The translations under genes and the position numbers were made by a program. A stretch of DNA of 64,000 bases from Sporothrix humicola (taxonomy: Eukaryota > Ascomycota > Sordariomycetes > Ophiostomatales > Ophiostomataceae): contig WNYE01000113.1 of NCBI GenBank assembly GCA_021396245.1, positions 1-64,000 on the forward strand, written 5' to 3'. Numbering within the stretch: position 1 is the first letter of the stretch; every line of letters starts with the position of its first letter. Positions 9,632-22,068 of this stretch are shown piece by piece. Below the pieces are notes generated by a model. That model was not told where the DNA came from. It did not search any database and saw nothing but the letters and a program-made list of their open reading frames with translations.

Positions 9632-12600
9632 CTAGCGCTTGCGTGACTTCTTGCTGCCCCGGTCCTCCTCGTCCAGGTTGCTCTCGCGATCCCGCTTCTT
9701 CGCCTTGCGCTCGAGCTCGTCCCAGCTCTCGCCCTCGTCATCCTCGCTGGCATCCTCCTCGCTGGCCTCGTCCGAGGCATTCGAGTCGAAGTCGGAGCCC
9801 TCGTCGCTCGACTCGGACGGGTCCTCGAGCTCGCTGTCGCTCATCTCGAACGCACTCTCCTCCTCCTCCTCGGAGCCGCCGTCCTCGTCGTCCGACTCGT
9901 TCTGCAGGAAACCCCAGCCGCCGTCGGCAAAGAACTGGTGCGTGTCGGCCGTGACCGTCTTCATGATCGTCGGCCAGTTGAGGTTGAGCGGGCCCTCGGA
10001 GTAGGCAATGTCTGACGAGTCCAAAAACTCCTTGACGTCCTCGAGCGATTCGACCGGAATCGTATTGACGTGGAACGGCGGGCGCGTAAAGTCTTTAAAG
10101 ACAAAGACCAGATCAAAATTCTTGAGGCCAAACTGCACACGTTCCAGATGCGCCACCTCGATTTCTTCGAGCGTGACCACCATGAACGGCGGCTCCGTCA
10201 GCTGGATCAGACACTCGGTCGTCGGCTGGATGTAGACGTTGCTGCGGAACGGCACGCCGTTGAAGCCGATCTCGCGGATCGGCATGTCCACCTCGAGGTT
10301 CTCGTTGCGGCCGGCCTCGGCAATCTTCTCGGCAAAGCTCTTGAAGAGGCGGTCCAGCTCCGCACGCCGGCGGCGCTCCTCCTGCTCGGCCTCGAACTCG
10401 TCCTCGTCGCCGTACCGGTACTTGCGCTTCCGGTTGCCAGTCTCGTCGAACTGGATGTCGGTGGCTTCGCGGTAGAACTGCACGTCCTTGGTCTTCTTCT
10501 TGTTGCCAATGATGATGGGGTCTTTCAGGTGGATGTGGATGATGACAATCAGCTCGTGCTGCGACGGCTGGAAGAAGAGGTGGCGGACGTTGGAGAACAG
10601 AATGTCCACACGCTGGTGCGTGCTCAGCGGCGACTGGTAGCGGATACCGTTCTGGTGGATCTCGACCTTGCCGGGCACGCGCTTGCCTTCCATAGCAGGG
10701 CGGATAAAGACATTGTCAAGCACAGGCGGCCGCCGATTCCGTATTTCGATCAGCTTGTCCTGCTCGACCACGTCCTCCATGTCCTTCTTCTCCTGCTCCT
10801 TCTTCGTTGCATCACGCTTCATGCCGGCAATCTGGTTGGCAATGTCGGTGTAGCGGTCGCCGTCCGTTGAACGGAACGTCAGACTGCGCACAAAGTGAGC
10901 AGACGCATCCTCAAACGGCTGGTCATCTTTGCGGCCGACACCCTGGCCGGGGGACAAGAAGTTCACGCGCAGGAACGACCAGTCGCCCTCGTCGCTCTTG
11001 CTGGCGTTCTTGATGGTGTTGATGTGGAACGGCACAGGGCGGCCCATGATCGGCAGGATGACTGTGCTGTTCTTGATGTCGACCACAATGCCCAGGTCGC
11101 GCACCTTGGGCGGGAACTGGTTGTCGCGCTTGTAGGACTCGAAGCGCTTGAACTTCTTGATCTCCTTGCCGTTCTGGCCGCCGGTGGCCTCGGCAAACCG
11201 CTCCAGGCCCTCGCGCTGCTTCTTCTGCGCAAGCTCCTTTTGGTGCTCGCGGCGGCGCTTGTCGCCGTCTTCGTCCACCTGCGTTGAGCGCTCGGAACGC
11301 AAGCGCGTACTGGTAATGTTCTTGGTAGCCACTGCGCCAACGCGAGAGTCCTTCTTCTCCTTCTTGGGCGTCGGCTGCGCCTCCTCATCGTCCTTGAAGA
11401 AGAACGAGCTGGCATCAGCGTCGCTGGGTGCGTCGCCCGTGAAGATGACGGGCTCGGCGGCCGTGACACGGATCGTGTCGGTGATGACGAGCGAGTACAG
11501 CTTGTCGGTCTTGTCCTTGGACTGGGCGTTCTCAATGTCGCTGAAGCCGGTCGTGACACAGAGCGTCATGCCGTCCTTGAGGACACGGGGGTTCTTGCCG
11601 TTGAGGAGCAGCGTCGAGTCGCGGTTCTCGAGACCGATGCCGTAGCCAATATTCTTGACAAAGTGCTTCTCGAGCTCGGGACGCTTGCTGCGAATGAAAC
11701 TGAGCGCCTTGGCATAGACATCCTTGCAAGCGACGCCGTCGCTGATCTCCTTGAGGGCGAGGCTGTGGACGGCCGACAGGAGACGGTAGTTGCTTTCCTG
11801 GGCCTTGTTGGGGTCGACCAGGAACGTGCGGGCAATGGTCGAGCAGTAGGACTTGTAGCGCATGCCCATGGCCGCGATGATGATGCCGGGCCGCAGGTTG
11901 TCGCTGTTGACCTCGGTCTGCCACTTGATGTCGAACTTGCCGCCGCTCTGGACAATGGGGCCGAGGACCCAGTCCAGCTGATCGACGTCGAAATCTCCGG
12001 GCAGCTTCGACTTGTTAGGCAGCTCCACTGTCTTCCAGAACTTCTTGTTGTCAATCATCTTCTCGACCTGGTCGACGAGGGCGGTGTGGCGGATCTTCTT
12101 GTCCTGGTCGAGGACGTCGGACATCTCGTCCAAAAAGTAGGGGTGCATCAGGGCAACGAGGGCACGCGAGGCCGTACGCATAGCACGGAGCTCGGTCTCG
12201 TTCTTGACGGCAAACGCAGCCGACGACAGGGCATTGCTGATGTCGACCTGCTCAATGTCCTTGCCGTTCTCCTCGAGCGTCTTCTTCCACTCGTCCACAA
12301 AGGGGCCGCGTGACGTGTCCTTGGGCAGGACGCCCAGCTTCTTTCCCGACGTGCGAATGACGTCGATGATCTTGAGGAAGAGTTTGTCGTTCTCGGCGGC
12401 GTCCTTGCCGCGCACAAGGACCTCGACCGGGATGCGGCCGCCCTTGATCTGGTCGAGGTACTTGGCCTTCTTTGCCGTTGTCAGGATGTAGAGCGTCTCC
12501 TGGGTAAGGAGCATTAGAGTCGTCGGGAACTCGTATCCAAGCAGCCAGAACTGAGAAGTTAGTATTTCGCTTCGCCCCTTGTCACATCACCACGATCTGA

Positions 12601-12788
12601 CTCACATGGACTGCATTGTTCTTCTGGTACTCGGGCACCTCCTCGACCTTGCCCATCATCACCAGGATCGAACTTGCGCCGTTGAAGACGCCATCGTCGC
12701 CGGCACGCTTCGTGTCTGCCTTCCAGGCATTGACAAAGTCTCCCAGCCGGTCCTGGAAGGTTTTGGCGTCAATCGTGATTTCGGACAT
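9632..12788 (-). CDS. SPT16: FACT complex histone chaperone subunit Spt16
   Basis: Two exons on the minus strand, 12788-12606 and 12550-9632, encode 1033 residues, the usual length for Spt16. The 55-base intron has a GTGAGT donor, a CTAAC branch and CAG acceptor and falls between NNAVH and FWLLGYEFP. The N-terminal half is the aminopeptidase-like (pita-bread) domain without peptidase activity. It is followed by the dimerisation and histone-binding middle region, for example FRSNVYIQPTTECLIQLTEPP. The last 95 or so residues are a Glu/Asp/Ser-rich acidic tail ending in basic KKSRKR. With Pob3, Spt16 removes and rebuilds nucleosomes during transcription and replication. It is convergent with CDC50 and divergent from glutamate-cysteine ligase. 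Confidence 0.96.
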
Positions 12789-13027
12789 GGCGCCCGTCCT
12801 CGGGGGTAATGAAGTGTTGGGGAGTGTCGGTGTGTTCGTCTGAGGAGTCGTTAAAAGCTTCGATGTTTTTTCGTATTTCGTCTCGATTTCGAGCTCGAAG
12901 CTGTCAGCTACAGCTAGGCAGCAGTCGCGATTTGATGCAGACTGCAACTAAAAGTCATTCGTCGATGAAAAAGGGAAATCGCAATGCTCGAGGATAAAAT
13001 GCTGTCGATGAGGTGGTGGTGAGGAGA

Positions 13028-13051
13028 TGCGAAAATGCGAAAATGCGAAAA
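13028..13051. repeat. Three copies of TGCGAAAA
   Basis: Perfect 8-bp direct repeat, three units, about 240 bases upstream of the SPT16 start codon. Function unknown; it could be a replication-slippage product or a multimerised site. Confidence 0.7.
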
Positions 13052-13740
13052 TCACGACGGGTGAACAGAATGTTGACCTGCCGATTTTACCTGCGCAAAG
13101 GGCAAAAGCTCTACCTGATTTAGGGAACCTCATTTAGCAGGGGCGGGCACCTTTCGCGTCAAGCACGTCGCGCGTCTCTGCGTGTGAGGGCGTCTTACTG
13201 TGACTGAATTGCTGCCTGAGGCAGGCACTGAAAGTGGCAGACAGGGGTGCATATAAAATATGGGGCACTTTACGACACTCGCTTTAATGCATAAATCCAA
13301 AAAGATTTGGAGGCCCGCTTTGGTGCATTGGAGATCGACCCCGCGGTTTTTATGGGCAGAGCCGCGCCCTGCGCAAAACCTGGTGGGGGAAAAGGCGCTG
13401 TTGACAAAACATTTGAGTGCCTGTCAAACGAGTTGGATACCGAGAGATTTATCATTGAAGGTTGACATCGGCGTGTTTTACTCAAGTTCACAACCGCTGG
13501 CGGATTTCACTTTCGGGCATTCAAGTAAAAGAATGTCTTGTCAATACGTAATTGGAAGCCACGACGAGAAGACGGAAACTGCGATGACGTGAACAAAATA
13601 GGAAAGATTGTGAGAGGGAAGGAAGCATCGTGGAGAATGTCCGCGACCGGAAGGAAGCTGCAGAAGCTCTTTCCTCCTTCCTCGATGGGTGCCCCGTAAT
13701 GTGTCGCCTGGACGAACCCTTTTTGTGCTTTTAGTCAGTT

Positions 13741-13877
13741 CCTGCCGCACGCTACTGCTGTCACAAACGCGTGCAAAACGGCTTATTGCGGCAGGAAGGT
13801 GCGTTGTAGTAAAACATAGTGGAAAAGGCCCCGAATCGCCTTAGCCCCGACTCAGGATTTCTAAGCAGCACCTTCCT
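13741..13877. repeat. Two adjacent inverted repeats
   Basis: CCTGCCGC (13741-13748) pairs with GCGGCAGG (13788-13795), and AGGAAGGTGC (13793-13802) pairs with GCACCTTCCT (13868-13877). The arms are perfect and the two hairpins share three bases, so they cannot both form fully. No gene is associated. Confidence 0.55.
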
Positions 13878-14685
13878 CGCGCGGGACTGAAGCTAAGCGT
13901 AGAGGGGAACGAAAATGGGCTTTCTAGGAAAAAGCGAAAATAGAAAGGCCGGCATACGATCCCGAGATATCACCTTTTAATACTTTCGAGTCCCCCTCTG
14001 TCTAGACAGCTGTCTGCCGCTTTTCTTTTCACGATCTTGACGATCTGGCAGCTGTTGACGAGAACTCCAGACGCTGGCCTCCTTCCGTGCGCTGAGCTCG
14101 GCTGACCCAAATTGACGGATTCATCTTTTCTATTTTGATCAATTTTCAAACCCCCGTGCAGCTCAATCACAGACACATTGATTCGCATTCACTGCAACGG
14201 GACGAACCTTGACGTCGTCTGCCCACTTTCCCGGCAGCTCCTCGCCAGCCAACCGCATCGCCCGTCCGTTGCGTGCCCGGATGACGACATTGCTCCCACG
14301 CTGCAACTCCAACGAGGACTGTGCTTTGATTCGGTGATTTTCGGCCAGGGCCGCCCTAAGAACGACTCTCGACCTGCATCGCGTGGGGGACCCTGCTGTT
14401 TCTGGCTTGTGGCTGCTGCTGGCTCTTGCTGCGTGGGCATCGCGTGGACATCGCGAAGCTTCGAGATTATTGACAGAGGAATCTAAACAGTTTGAGCTCC
14501 GGGGAGCTTCGTCTGGACGCGTTTTCGCCTTTCGGTCTTGTTACCACTTTCTACCGGGACTTGGGCACGCAGCCATATTTTTGTGCCATTTCACACTGCT
14601 TCTGGACGCTTTCACAGTGTATCAGGGCTTTCTCTCTTTTTATCTGAATTTACGTCGACGACGCCATCACGAGATAACGACCATA

Positions 14686-14717
14686 TTTTGCACTTTTGCA
14701 CTTTTGCACTTTTGCAA
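14686..14717. repeat. Four tandem TTTTGCAC units in the ligase leader
   Basis: Three exact copies and one near copy (TTTTGCAA) of an 8-bp unit end 24 bases before the start codon at 14742, so they probably lie in the 5' untranslated region. Confidence 0.75.
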
Positions 14718-14741
14718 ATTCGTGGCTAAGGAAGCTTTACA

Positions 14742-17041
14742 ATGGGTCTCTTGTGAGTTGTTCTTTTCGTTTTGTTGGCCAGAGAACACGGCTAACCATC
14801 CAACCTTGCGGCTGCAGGCAACTCGGCACGGCATTGGACTGGCCAGAGGCCAAGAAGCATGCTGATCAGGTCCGGAAATGGGGAATCAAAGTGAGTTGAG
14901 TGCACTTTGGCAGTGTAGCAAACAAATATGTCCAGCCATGATTATCAGATGCTAACAGACGCCAGCAACTCCTCGAGATCTGGAACAAGGCAAAAACAAA
15001 GGAAAGAGATGCACTGCTCTGGGGCGACGAGGTCGAGTATCTCGTCGTGACATACGACAAGGACAACAACCGATCACTTCTGTCTCTGCGCCAGGCCGAT
15101 ATCCTTGACGCTCTGGCCAACGATGCCGTCCTTGCGGCCAAGGGCGGCTGCACCGAAGAGCAGGCCGAGGGCAAGGAGGGCGAGGGCAAATCCAGCCAAG
15201 ACCCGCTTCCCGTCTTCCACCCCGAGTTCGGCCGCTTCATGCTCGAGTCAACACCGGGCAAGCCATGGGGAATTGAGCTCAAGGAGCTCATCGACGTCGA
15301 GCCCAACATGCGCCTGCGGAGAGTCATCGCCAAAGACCACATGCGCTCCGACGAGTACCCCATCACACTGACGACGTTCCCACGCCTCGGCTTCCCCGGC
15401 GTCTTCTCCGACCCCCACTACCCCGTTTCCGGGCCGAAGCTGCGGTCCCAGTTCGTTCCCGACGAGATCGCCAACCCACACATCCGCTTCCCGACGCTTG
15501 CTGCTAATATCCGCACGCGCCGTGGCCGCAAGGTGCAGGTCAATGTGCCCGTGTTCCGCGACACCAACACGCCGTGGCCGTGGAAGGACCCCACTGTCAA
15601 CTACGACCTCACAAAGTACCCCGAAGACGCCGACGTGCGCAACGGCGCTGCACCCGACAACTTTATCCACATGGATGCCATGGCCTTTGGCATGGGCAGC
15701 TGCTGTTTGCAAATCACCTTCCAGGCAAAGAACATCACCGAGGGCCGGCGGTTATACGACCAGCTCAGTCCTCTCGGCCCCATCCTGCTGGCACTGACTG
15801 CCGCCACGCCCATCTACAAGGGCTTCTTGGCCGACACGGACGTGCGCTGGAACCAGATCAGCCGTGCCGTAGACGACCGCACACCCGAAGAGCTGGGCGA
15901 GAAGCCTCTGAAGAACGACCGCTGGCGGATACCCAAGTCGCGCTATGCGTCCAACTCGACGTACATTTCGACCGACCCGCGGCTGCGGCCCGAGTACTTT
16001 GACCCAGACTTGGTCGTCGATGAAGAAATCAAGGCTGAGCTGATGCAGGGCGGCATGGACGACCGCCTGGCGACGCACTTTGCCCACCTGTTCATTCGGG
16101 ACCCGATTGTCATCTTCTCGGAAGACCTGCAAACGCTCGACCTCAACCAGACGAACCACTTTGAGAACTTGCAGTCGACCAACTGGCAGCACATGCGCTT
16201 CAAGCCGCCACCGCCCGACAACAGCATCGGCTGGCGTGTCGAGGTGCGGCCCATGGAGGTGCAGGTCACCGACTTTGAGAACGCCGCCTTTTCCGTCTTT
16301 ATCGTGCTGGTGACCCGCGCCATCCTGTCGTTTGACTTGAATTTCTATATCCCTATTGCGCGCGTCACAGAAAACATGGAGACGGCGCATGCCCGCGATG
16401 CCGTGCTCAACGAGAAGTTCCACTTCCGCAAGAACCTGTTCAACACCCAGCGGCCCAGCCGGTACGGTCGCCACCGGTCGCCGCACGCCGGCAACGGCAA
16501 TGGCGACGGCACGAACAGCGCCTACGCCTCGGGCACCACGACGCCCGTTGGCCAGAGCCGTCCGGGCACACCCGTGGTTCTGGGTTCCGTCGAGGACGAG
16601 TACCGGCCCATGACCATCAACGAGATTATCAACGGCACGGGCTACCCGATGTACGGTGCCGAGAATGAGAGCAAGGAGAACGGAGAGCCCACGTCTCCTG
16701 CCGACCCTCCCTTCCCCGGTCTGATCCCACTGGTCGAGAGCTACCTCGACTCCATGAACGTCGACGTGCAGACCCGCTGCCAGCTGTCCACGTACCTCGA
16801 CCTCATCCGCAAGCGCGCGTCCGGTGAGCTGTGGACCACTGCTCGCTGGATCCGCTCGTACGTCGACCAGCACCCCGAGTACAAGCATGACAGCGCCGTC
16901 TCTGAAAAAATCACCCGGGACATTGTCGGTGCCGTCATTGCCATTGGCGAGCGCGAGTCCAAGGGCGCCGGCTGGAAGGACATGGACGTCCCCGGGGTGG
17001 ACCGTCTGCTGGGCGACTTCCGTGGCTACGGCGGTTGTTAG
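14742..17041 (+). CDS. GSH1: Glutamate-cysteine ligase, catalytic (heavy) subunit
   Basis: Three exons, 14742-14752, 14818-14890 and 14966-17041, encode 719 residues. The first exon is only 11 bases (ATG plus two and two-thirds codons). It was chosen because it joins in frame to give MGLLQLGTALDWPEAKKHADQ, a family-like N-terminus; both introns have GTGAGT donors and GCTAAC branch sites. ALLWGDEVEYLVV begins the catalytic core, and the GCL domain continues through HMDAMAFGMGSCCLQIT and RFKPPPPDNSIGWRVEVRPMEVQ. The enzyme joins L-glutamate and cysteine with ATP, the rate-limiting cytosolic step of glutathione synthesis. A Gly/Ser/Thr-rich insert (about residues 500-540) is probably a disordered loop. 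It may share a promoter region with SPT16. Confidence 0.95.
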
Positions 17042-20030
17042 ATGTGTGGCGGGCAGGGCACGACGGCACGACTATATAGATCTTGGTTATTTTTGATATG
17101 CGCTCTGTTTCTTTCTTCTTCTATTTTTTTTTTCTCTTTTTGGTTATTGTTCTTATTCGCATTGCTGTGCCTTGCCATCTCTTTTGGAATAGCAGTACAT
17201 GAAGCGTTGCCGTTTGTACACAGACGTCAGGTCTCGTCCACCTTTCTTCGTAAAAGCTGGACTGTCCTATCCACGATGAAATTTTGCAATGAAAAAGAAT
17301 TGTTTTGGATATTCAACTCCTGCCTTTGAACATTCTCCCTTTTTTTGTCATCCTCCTATCTTTGACCGCCCACTGTCTCTGATAGCGTTTGATAGTGTAT
17401 CGTGTCTCGGCCCATCTTCCGCTCTCGGCATGCAAATGCAAGATGAAGGGAGACAATGGCCAGCACATACGAGGTACAGACGACAAAAGACAGGAGGCAT
17501 CTGGGTCACTTTCATGGTGATCGGGTCTGATTCATGGCTCCAAGTGGTCAGGGTCTGAATCAGTGCAGAGACATGGAAATCTTGAATGCAAGGACGAGGA
17601 CAGATTCAGGAGTGGTGATGGACATACTCCGTACTCCGTACTTCGCCCAAAGACATCTCATCGGCAGTCCCACCACCATCTCGAGGCCACCAGATCATGC
17701 CCCCTCGATGCAAGGGTCGGGGCGAGACACGAAACGGGACGGCGAACAGGCCTGGTTCTCTGGTTGTGGTTCTGTCAACCATGGCCTGGGACAGGCAAGA
17801 ACAAGAACAAGGACAGGAACAAGCATATCTGCCCTTGTAGCTGTATTCGGACTCGACACATTGAGATGCAACGGCCAACCAGTTCCTTGTTGTACTCCGT
17901 ACTCCGTACTCCAGACTTGTACCGGCATCCAGCATTCAGCATACAGCACAGACGCCAAACTACGACATCTCCCACACACCAAGGGGGGAACCGGCAGGAT
18001 CTGAGCCCTGTTTCTCAGCAATCTACAAGTCAGACAGGATCAGGAAAAAGAGAGAACGGCAAAGATAGACAGAGAGGCAGAGACAGACAGAAAATGAGGC
18101 AAGATGCAGGAGCACCTTGTCTCTCCCTCCCGCCGTCCGCTTCCCTTGATGCCGTCGCAGAAAGCTAATGCAAACTCTGTCCAGGCTTGCATCTTCGCAT
18201 CGTCTTTTCTTTCTTTTCTGTCTTCTTTTCTCTGTCCCCGGAGGACTTCCTCCTCGTCCCCGCGAGACACGCGCCGCCCAAGGACCGGACCAGGCCTTTT
18301 GGCTGACAAAAAAAAAGTAGAAACTAAACAAGACTGCAGGGGCCGCAACGGCGATCAGCGAACTGGATTCCCGTTCTGTGCCATTCCATGTCCATCCTTT
18401 TGCCGGCCGTGTCGTTGCCTCCTCAAGGTCCTCCCCTCGAATGTCTATCATGTCTCACAGCTCGGTGCCGAGCATGTATTGAAGGCAAACGAGAGTCAGG
18501 CCAGAGTGATGAGCGGTCAAAGTTCAAATGTGCAGCTTTCAGAGTTTTATCACGAAAAAGGAAGGGGAAAAGAAGGGACAAAAAACAAAAACGCACAGAG
18601 ATGCAGCAAGGCCAGAGCAAACTCGAGATACCCGCTTTCCACTCACACACAGACACAAATGCACAAACACGCAGACCCATCCACGAAGCCAAAGAGCCAA
18701 AGAGGGAGAGACACACACAAACATTGTGCGTACACACAGAGACACACACACAGCCGGACCCCTGTCGCCTATTCTGCAAGGAGCCTCACGGCCAGGCCAG
18801 ATGCATGGGTTGCGGTTGAAATGGTCTATTTTGGGTTAATGATGTCTCGCTTTTGGAGAGGGGGTCCCTTTCCATCTTTCCTTTTTTCAGAGAATCTCAC
18901 TCTCGCCCTTCCCAGCATCCCTTTTTCTTTCCCACCCCCTGCCCTTTTGTCTTGCTTTTCCTCTCCCACGCTTCTGCGTTGTGCATTATCATCTTCCAAG
19001 AAGATGCAAACCCGGGGGGTCAACTATTAGCGAAAGGCTAGGGAAATGGCAAAAGGCAACAGGCAATGCTGAGCACGGATCACAGGGCTTGACATGACCT
19101 GTCACAATCTGCCCCTTCTCCGCTCTCTTTCGTTTTCATTTTTGCTCTCTTTTTTTGGTTTGTCTGTTTCTCGGCATGCAGGACACACACCGGTCGCTGG
19201 ACAAGGTGCTGGACAGAAAGACGCAAAAAGCCAAAAGCCAACAGTCAACCTAGCTTGTCTTGTCCAGCCTCACCTCGCTTCACACGCCAACTCAGCCTTT
19301 CAGAGTTTGTCCAGCCTCCTCGCTCCTTCTCCTCCGATATGTCCACAGTAGTATTGTGAGTAGTATTGTGTATTGTGTATTGCTTCTTCCCCCGTGTCGG
19401 CAAGCCGCAGGGAAATCGAACGATAAAGGACAAAGACGGCCCCCAAGAACAGCCAGAACAACAGAAAGGAGAGGGGCTCAGCATTCAGCAGGTGGTGGCT
19501 GGACGCCACCATGATGCATCGTTCGGAGTGCAGATTCCCATCCGCTCTCAGTGTCCTACGGTGTACGAGTGATACTACAGATTTGTGCAAACACATTTGT
19601 ACGTACTGGATAGGGGTCATTGTCGCGAGAATACACATGTTCTTCAATACGGTGTATCCCTTGCTGTTGCTTGCCGAGATACAATTCCTTTTTCGTTTCT
19701 TTTTCTTCGCATTATTGCTGCCGGCAGGCACGGTGAGACTTATTTCTTTTTACTTTCTTTTTCTCTTTTCTTTTTCCATCTTTTCCTTACTTCCTTTTTC
19801 TTTGCGTCTTTTATTTACTGTCCGATTTACGATTATCCTCGATGAGCTTTGGCCGCTTAAAGAACAGTCCTTGCGCCAAACGGCAAACGGCAGGAGATAT
19901 TGCTTTTTGACCCTCTGGGCCCTTTTGTTTCTTTTTCTCGACTTTCGCGGACCCCGTTTTCTTTTCTTTTTCTCTGTTTTTTCCTTCTTTACTTCTTTTC
20001 AGCTCTGCTGGGATCGTCATTGAATTCGAC
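17042..20030. other. Gene desert, part 1
   Basis: Begins with the 3' untranslated region of the ligase gene. Further on it has TACTCCGTA repeats at 17625-17640 and 17893-17911, a CA-rich stretch at about 18640-18765, and T/C-rich tracts at about 18880-18970 and 19735-19990. The long open frame at 18104-19030 runs through the CA-rich stretch, where stop codons are scarce, and shows no protein-like features. I see no gene. Confidence 0.5.
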
Positions 20031-22008
20031 ACGTAAGGCTTGGTGAAACAAGTGTCTTGGAGGGTTGTTCTCCGTTCTCCGCAACGCGTAAGTTCTCCGT
20101 GGCCATCTTTCCCATTCTCATCTTCCCATCTTTACCATCCTTTCTTTTATGAAATGGAGGCAATGGCAGGGAAATAAGAAAAGGAGAAAAAAAAGAGGAT
20201 CAAAGAGAAGAATAAAGACAGAAAAAGAAAGCAAATTTGATGACGACAGGCAGTCTTCAACGAGTTTCAATTCACTATTTGTAAGATACTTTCTGACATG
20301 CCCACTCATACAAAGTAAACGAACATCGTGCCTGGAGCCGAATGTCCGAAAGAGAAAGAGAAAGGGAAAAAATATATCGTCCTGTCGACATTTTGACACC
20401 GGAAAGCATTCCGCGCTGACGAGGGCCCGAATGTCTGTTTGTTGGTTCGGCAGACAGGGCTGTCAACAGCACCGCATCGAGCAGCATCGAGCCTATTTCC
20501 ATCTGCAATAATGGAAAAAGTATTTCGACAGAAAGGACGTAAATCTCCATTAAAAAAAAGCGAGTAGTGAACGGTTATTCTCTGCCAAGGATTGGGCCGA
20601 AACTTCCCTGTCCTGGTCCATTGCTGTTTCCCACTTTGTCTTTTCAAAAGCCTCTCACAATTGTCTGTCGCTCCTTCCTCTTTTCTCGCATTCGGCTGTC
20701 TTGCATTTCTGTATCGGCTGCTCCTTCCTTGACAAATGTCATTCTTTTCGCACTTCCTTCCTTTTTATTAGACTTTGTTTCTCGCGTGCCTTCCAAAAAC
20801 ACACAATTTCTAGTACGACGTACAGAACACCCCTCCTCGTTCCTTCTGTCTCCGAGCTAAGTTGGCATTTTTTAGCTTCTCGGCCCGGGTGCGGGAAAGG
20901 GAATCCAAACCGTTAATGTGGGGACTAATTGCCGTCGCCTGACAGCCTGCCTCTTGGAAACATCGTGGAAATACAGAAAAGAAAACGACAGACCAAAACA
21001 TCTGTGGTAAAACGCCGTTCATTACAAAGCATCGGCGCTCTTTTTCTTTCGCTATCATACGGAGTACATTATCCCCAAGGATCCATGGGGGCTTTCGCGT
21101 TTGCCGAAAGAAAGTGCGAGACAGGAGGTTTGAGAGACATGGAGACAATGGTGGAAAAGAGAGAAGATCGCAGTAGAAATAGGGAAAGGATCGTCATTGG
21201 CTAGAATCAACAAACGACGAACAAACGACGGACCTGCCGAGCGATACAACGGCGGAAGAGGAAGAGAGAAACAAGAGGAGAAACAAAAGAGAGGAAGACA
21301 AGACAAAAAAAAGAGAAAAGTAAAAAAAAAAGGACCCAAAAAAGGTCCAAGATGCGAAAGATGAAGTAAAAGACAATAACCGAAAGAGCTAAAGAAAGAC
21401 ATGCAAGCCGTCGAGATGCACGCCGAAGATCAGTGGTTCCCAGCCGCAAACGCACATATTTTATTTTATTCTTTTTGTCTTCTTGGTAACCCGGGTTGCA
21501 ACGTTCGCTGCCGGTTGCTTTCTTTTTACTTTCTCGAGCTCCGCCTCGTCTTTGCTCTCTGGTCTTTGGTCCTCGGCGTGGGTTGTCGAGGTTGTCTCGC
21601 CTAACTTCTCAGTATCTTGTCTAGACTGTCACTTTGACCTGTCATAAAACCACTTGACCGACAGGGGGCCAAAACCAAAATGCAAACGACGATATGCAAT
21701 ATGCACTTGCAATGGGTGGATTGAGGGTTTGTTGGCATGTCGAACGCCTGTGATATTGCTGCCGGCTGAAAAGTGAGGCAAACGAAGCAAACGGATTGAT
21801 ACCACAGTACTTTTTGAGAATGCCCGTTGGTGGTGTCTTCATTTGCATCGTCGATGATATTCATCGGCGGCCGGGGGAGGGTGGGTGCATGATACTTTAC
21901 AGTAAAAGTAAAAGTACGTCGTAGAGGGGAAAAAAGAAAGAGAGTGAAAATGGCACGGTAACACAGCACAAGAAAGGATTTCTCATCACATAACCAACGA
22001 ACCCAGGC

Positions 22009-22068
22009 GCCAACAGCCAACAGCCAACAGGCAACGGTCAGGTCAACATCCAACGGCCAACGGCCAAC
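22009..22068. repeat. Imperfect tandem array of CCAACAG/CCAACGG
   Basis: About seven units of a 7-bp motif drifting between CCAACAG, GCAACGG and CCAACGG over 60 bases. No coding or regulatory role is evident. Confidence 0.7.

Larger units (their letters stand above)
12789..14741. other. 2 kb divergent spacer between SPT16 and glutamate-cysteine ligase
   Basis: No gene is seen. It holds an 8-bp tandem repeat near SPT16 (13028-13051), a pair of nested inverted repeats (13741-13877) and an 8-bp tandem repeat in the probable leader of the ligase gene (14686-14717). The open frame at 13260-13592 has no recognisable features. Confidence 0.55.

Noticed and set aside
10070..10870. 266-codon open frame on + within SPT16
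   Set aside because: An antisense shadow of Spt16 created by G/C-rich codon use; Val/Leu/Ala/Asp-rich without features. The same holds for 45029-46267 opposite the GH72 gene, 52970-54136 opposite DBP5 and 15752-16888 opposite glutamate-cysteine ligase.
13260..13592. 110-codon open frame in the SPT16/ligase spacer
   Set aside because: No family resemblance, no codon bias and a length well within chance.
18104..19030. 308-codon open frame on + in the desert
   Set aside because: It crosses a CA-rich repeat and Ser/Lys-rich low-complexity sequence with no domain, no intron pattern and no coding-type codon use.
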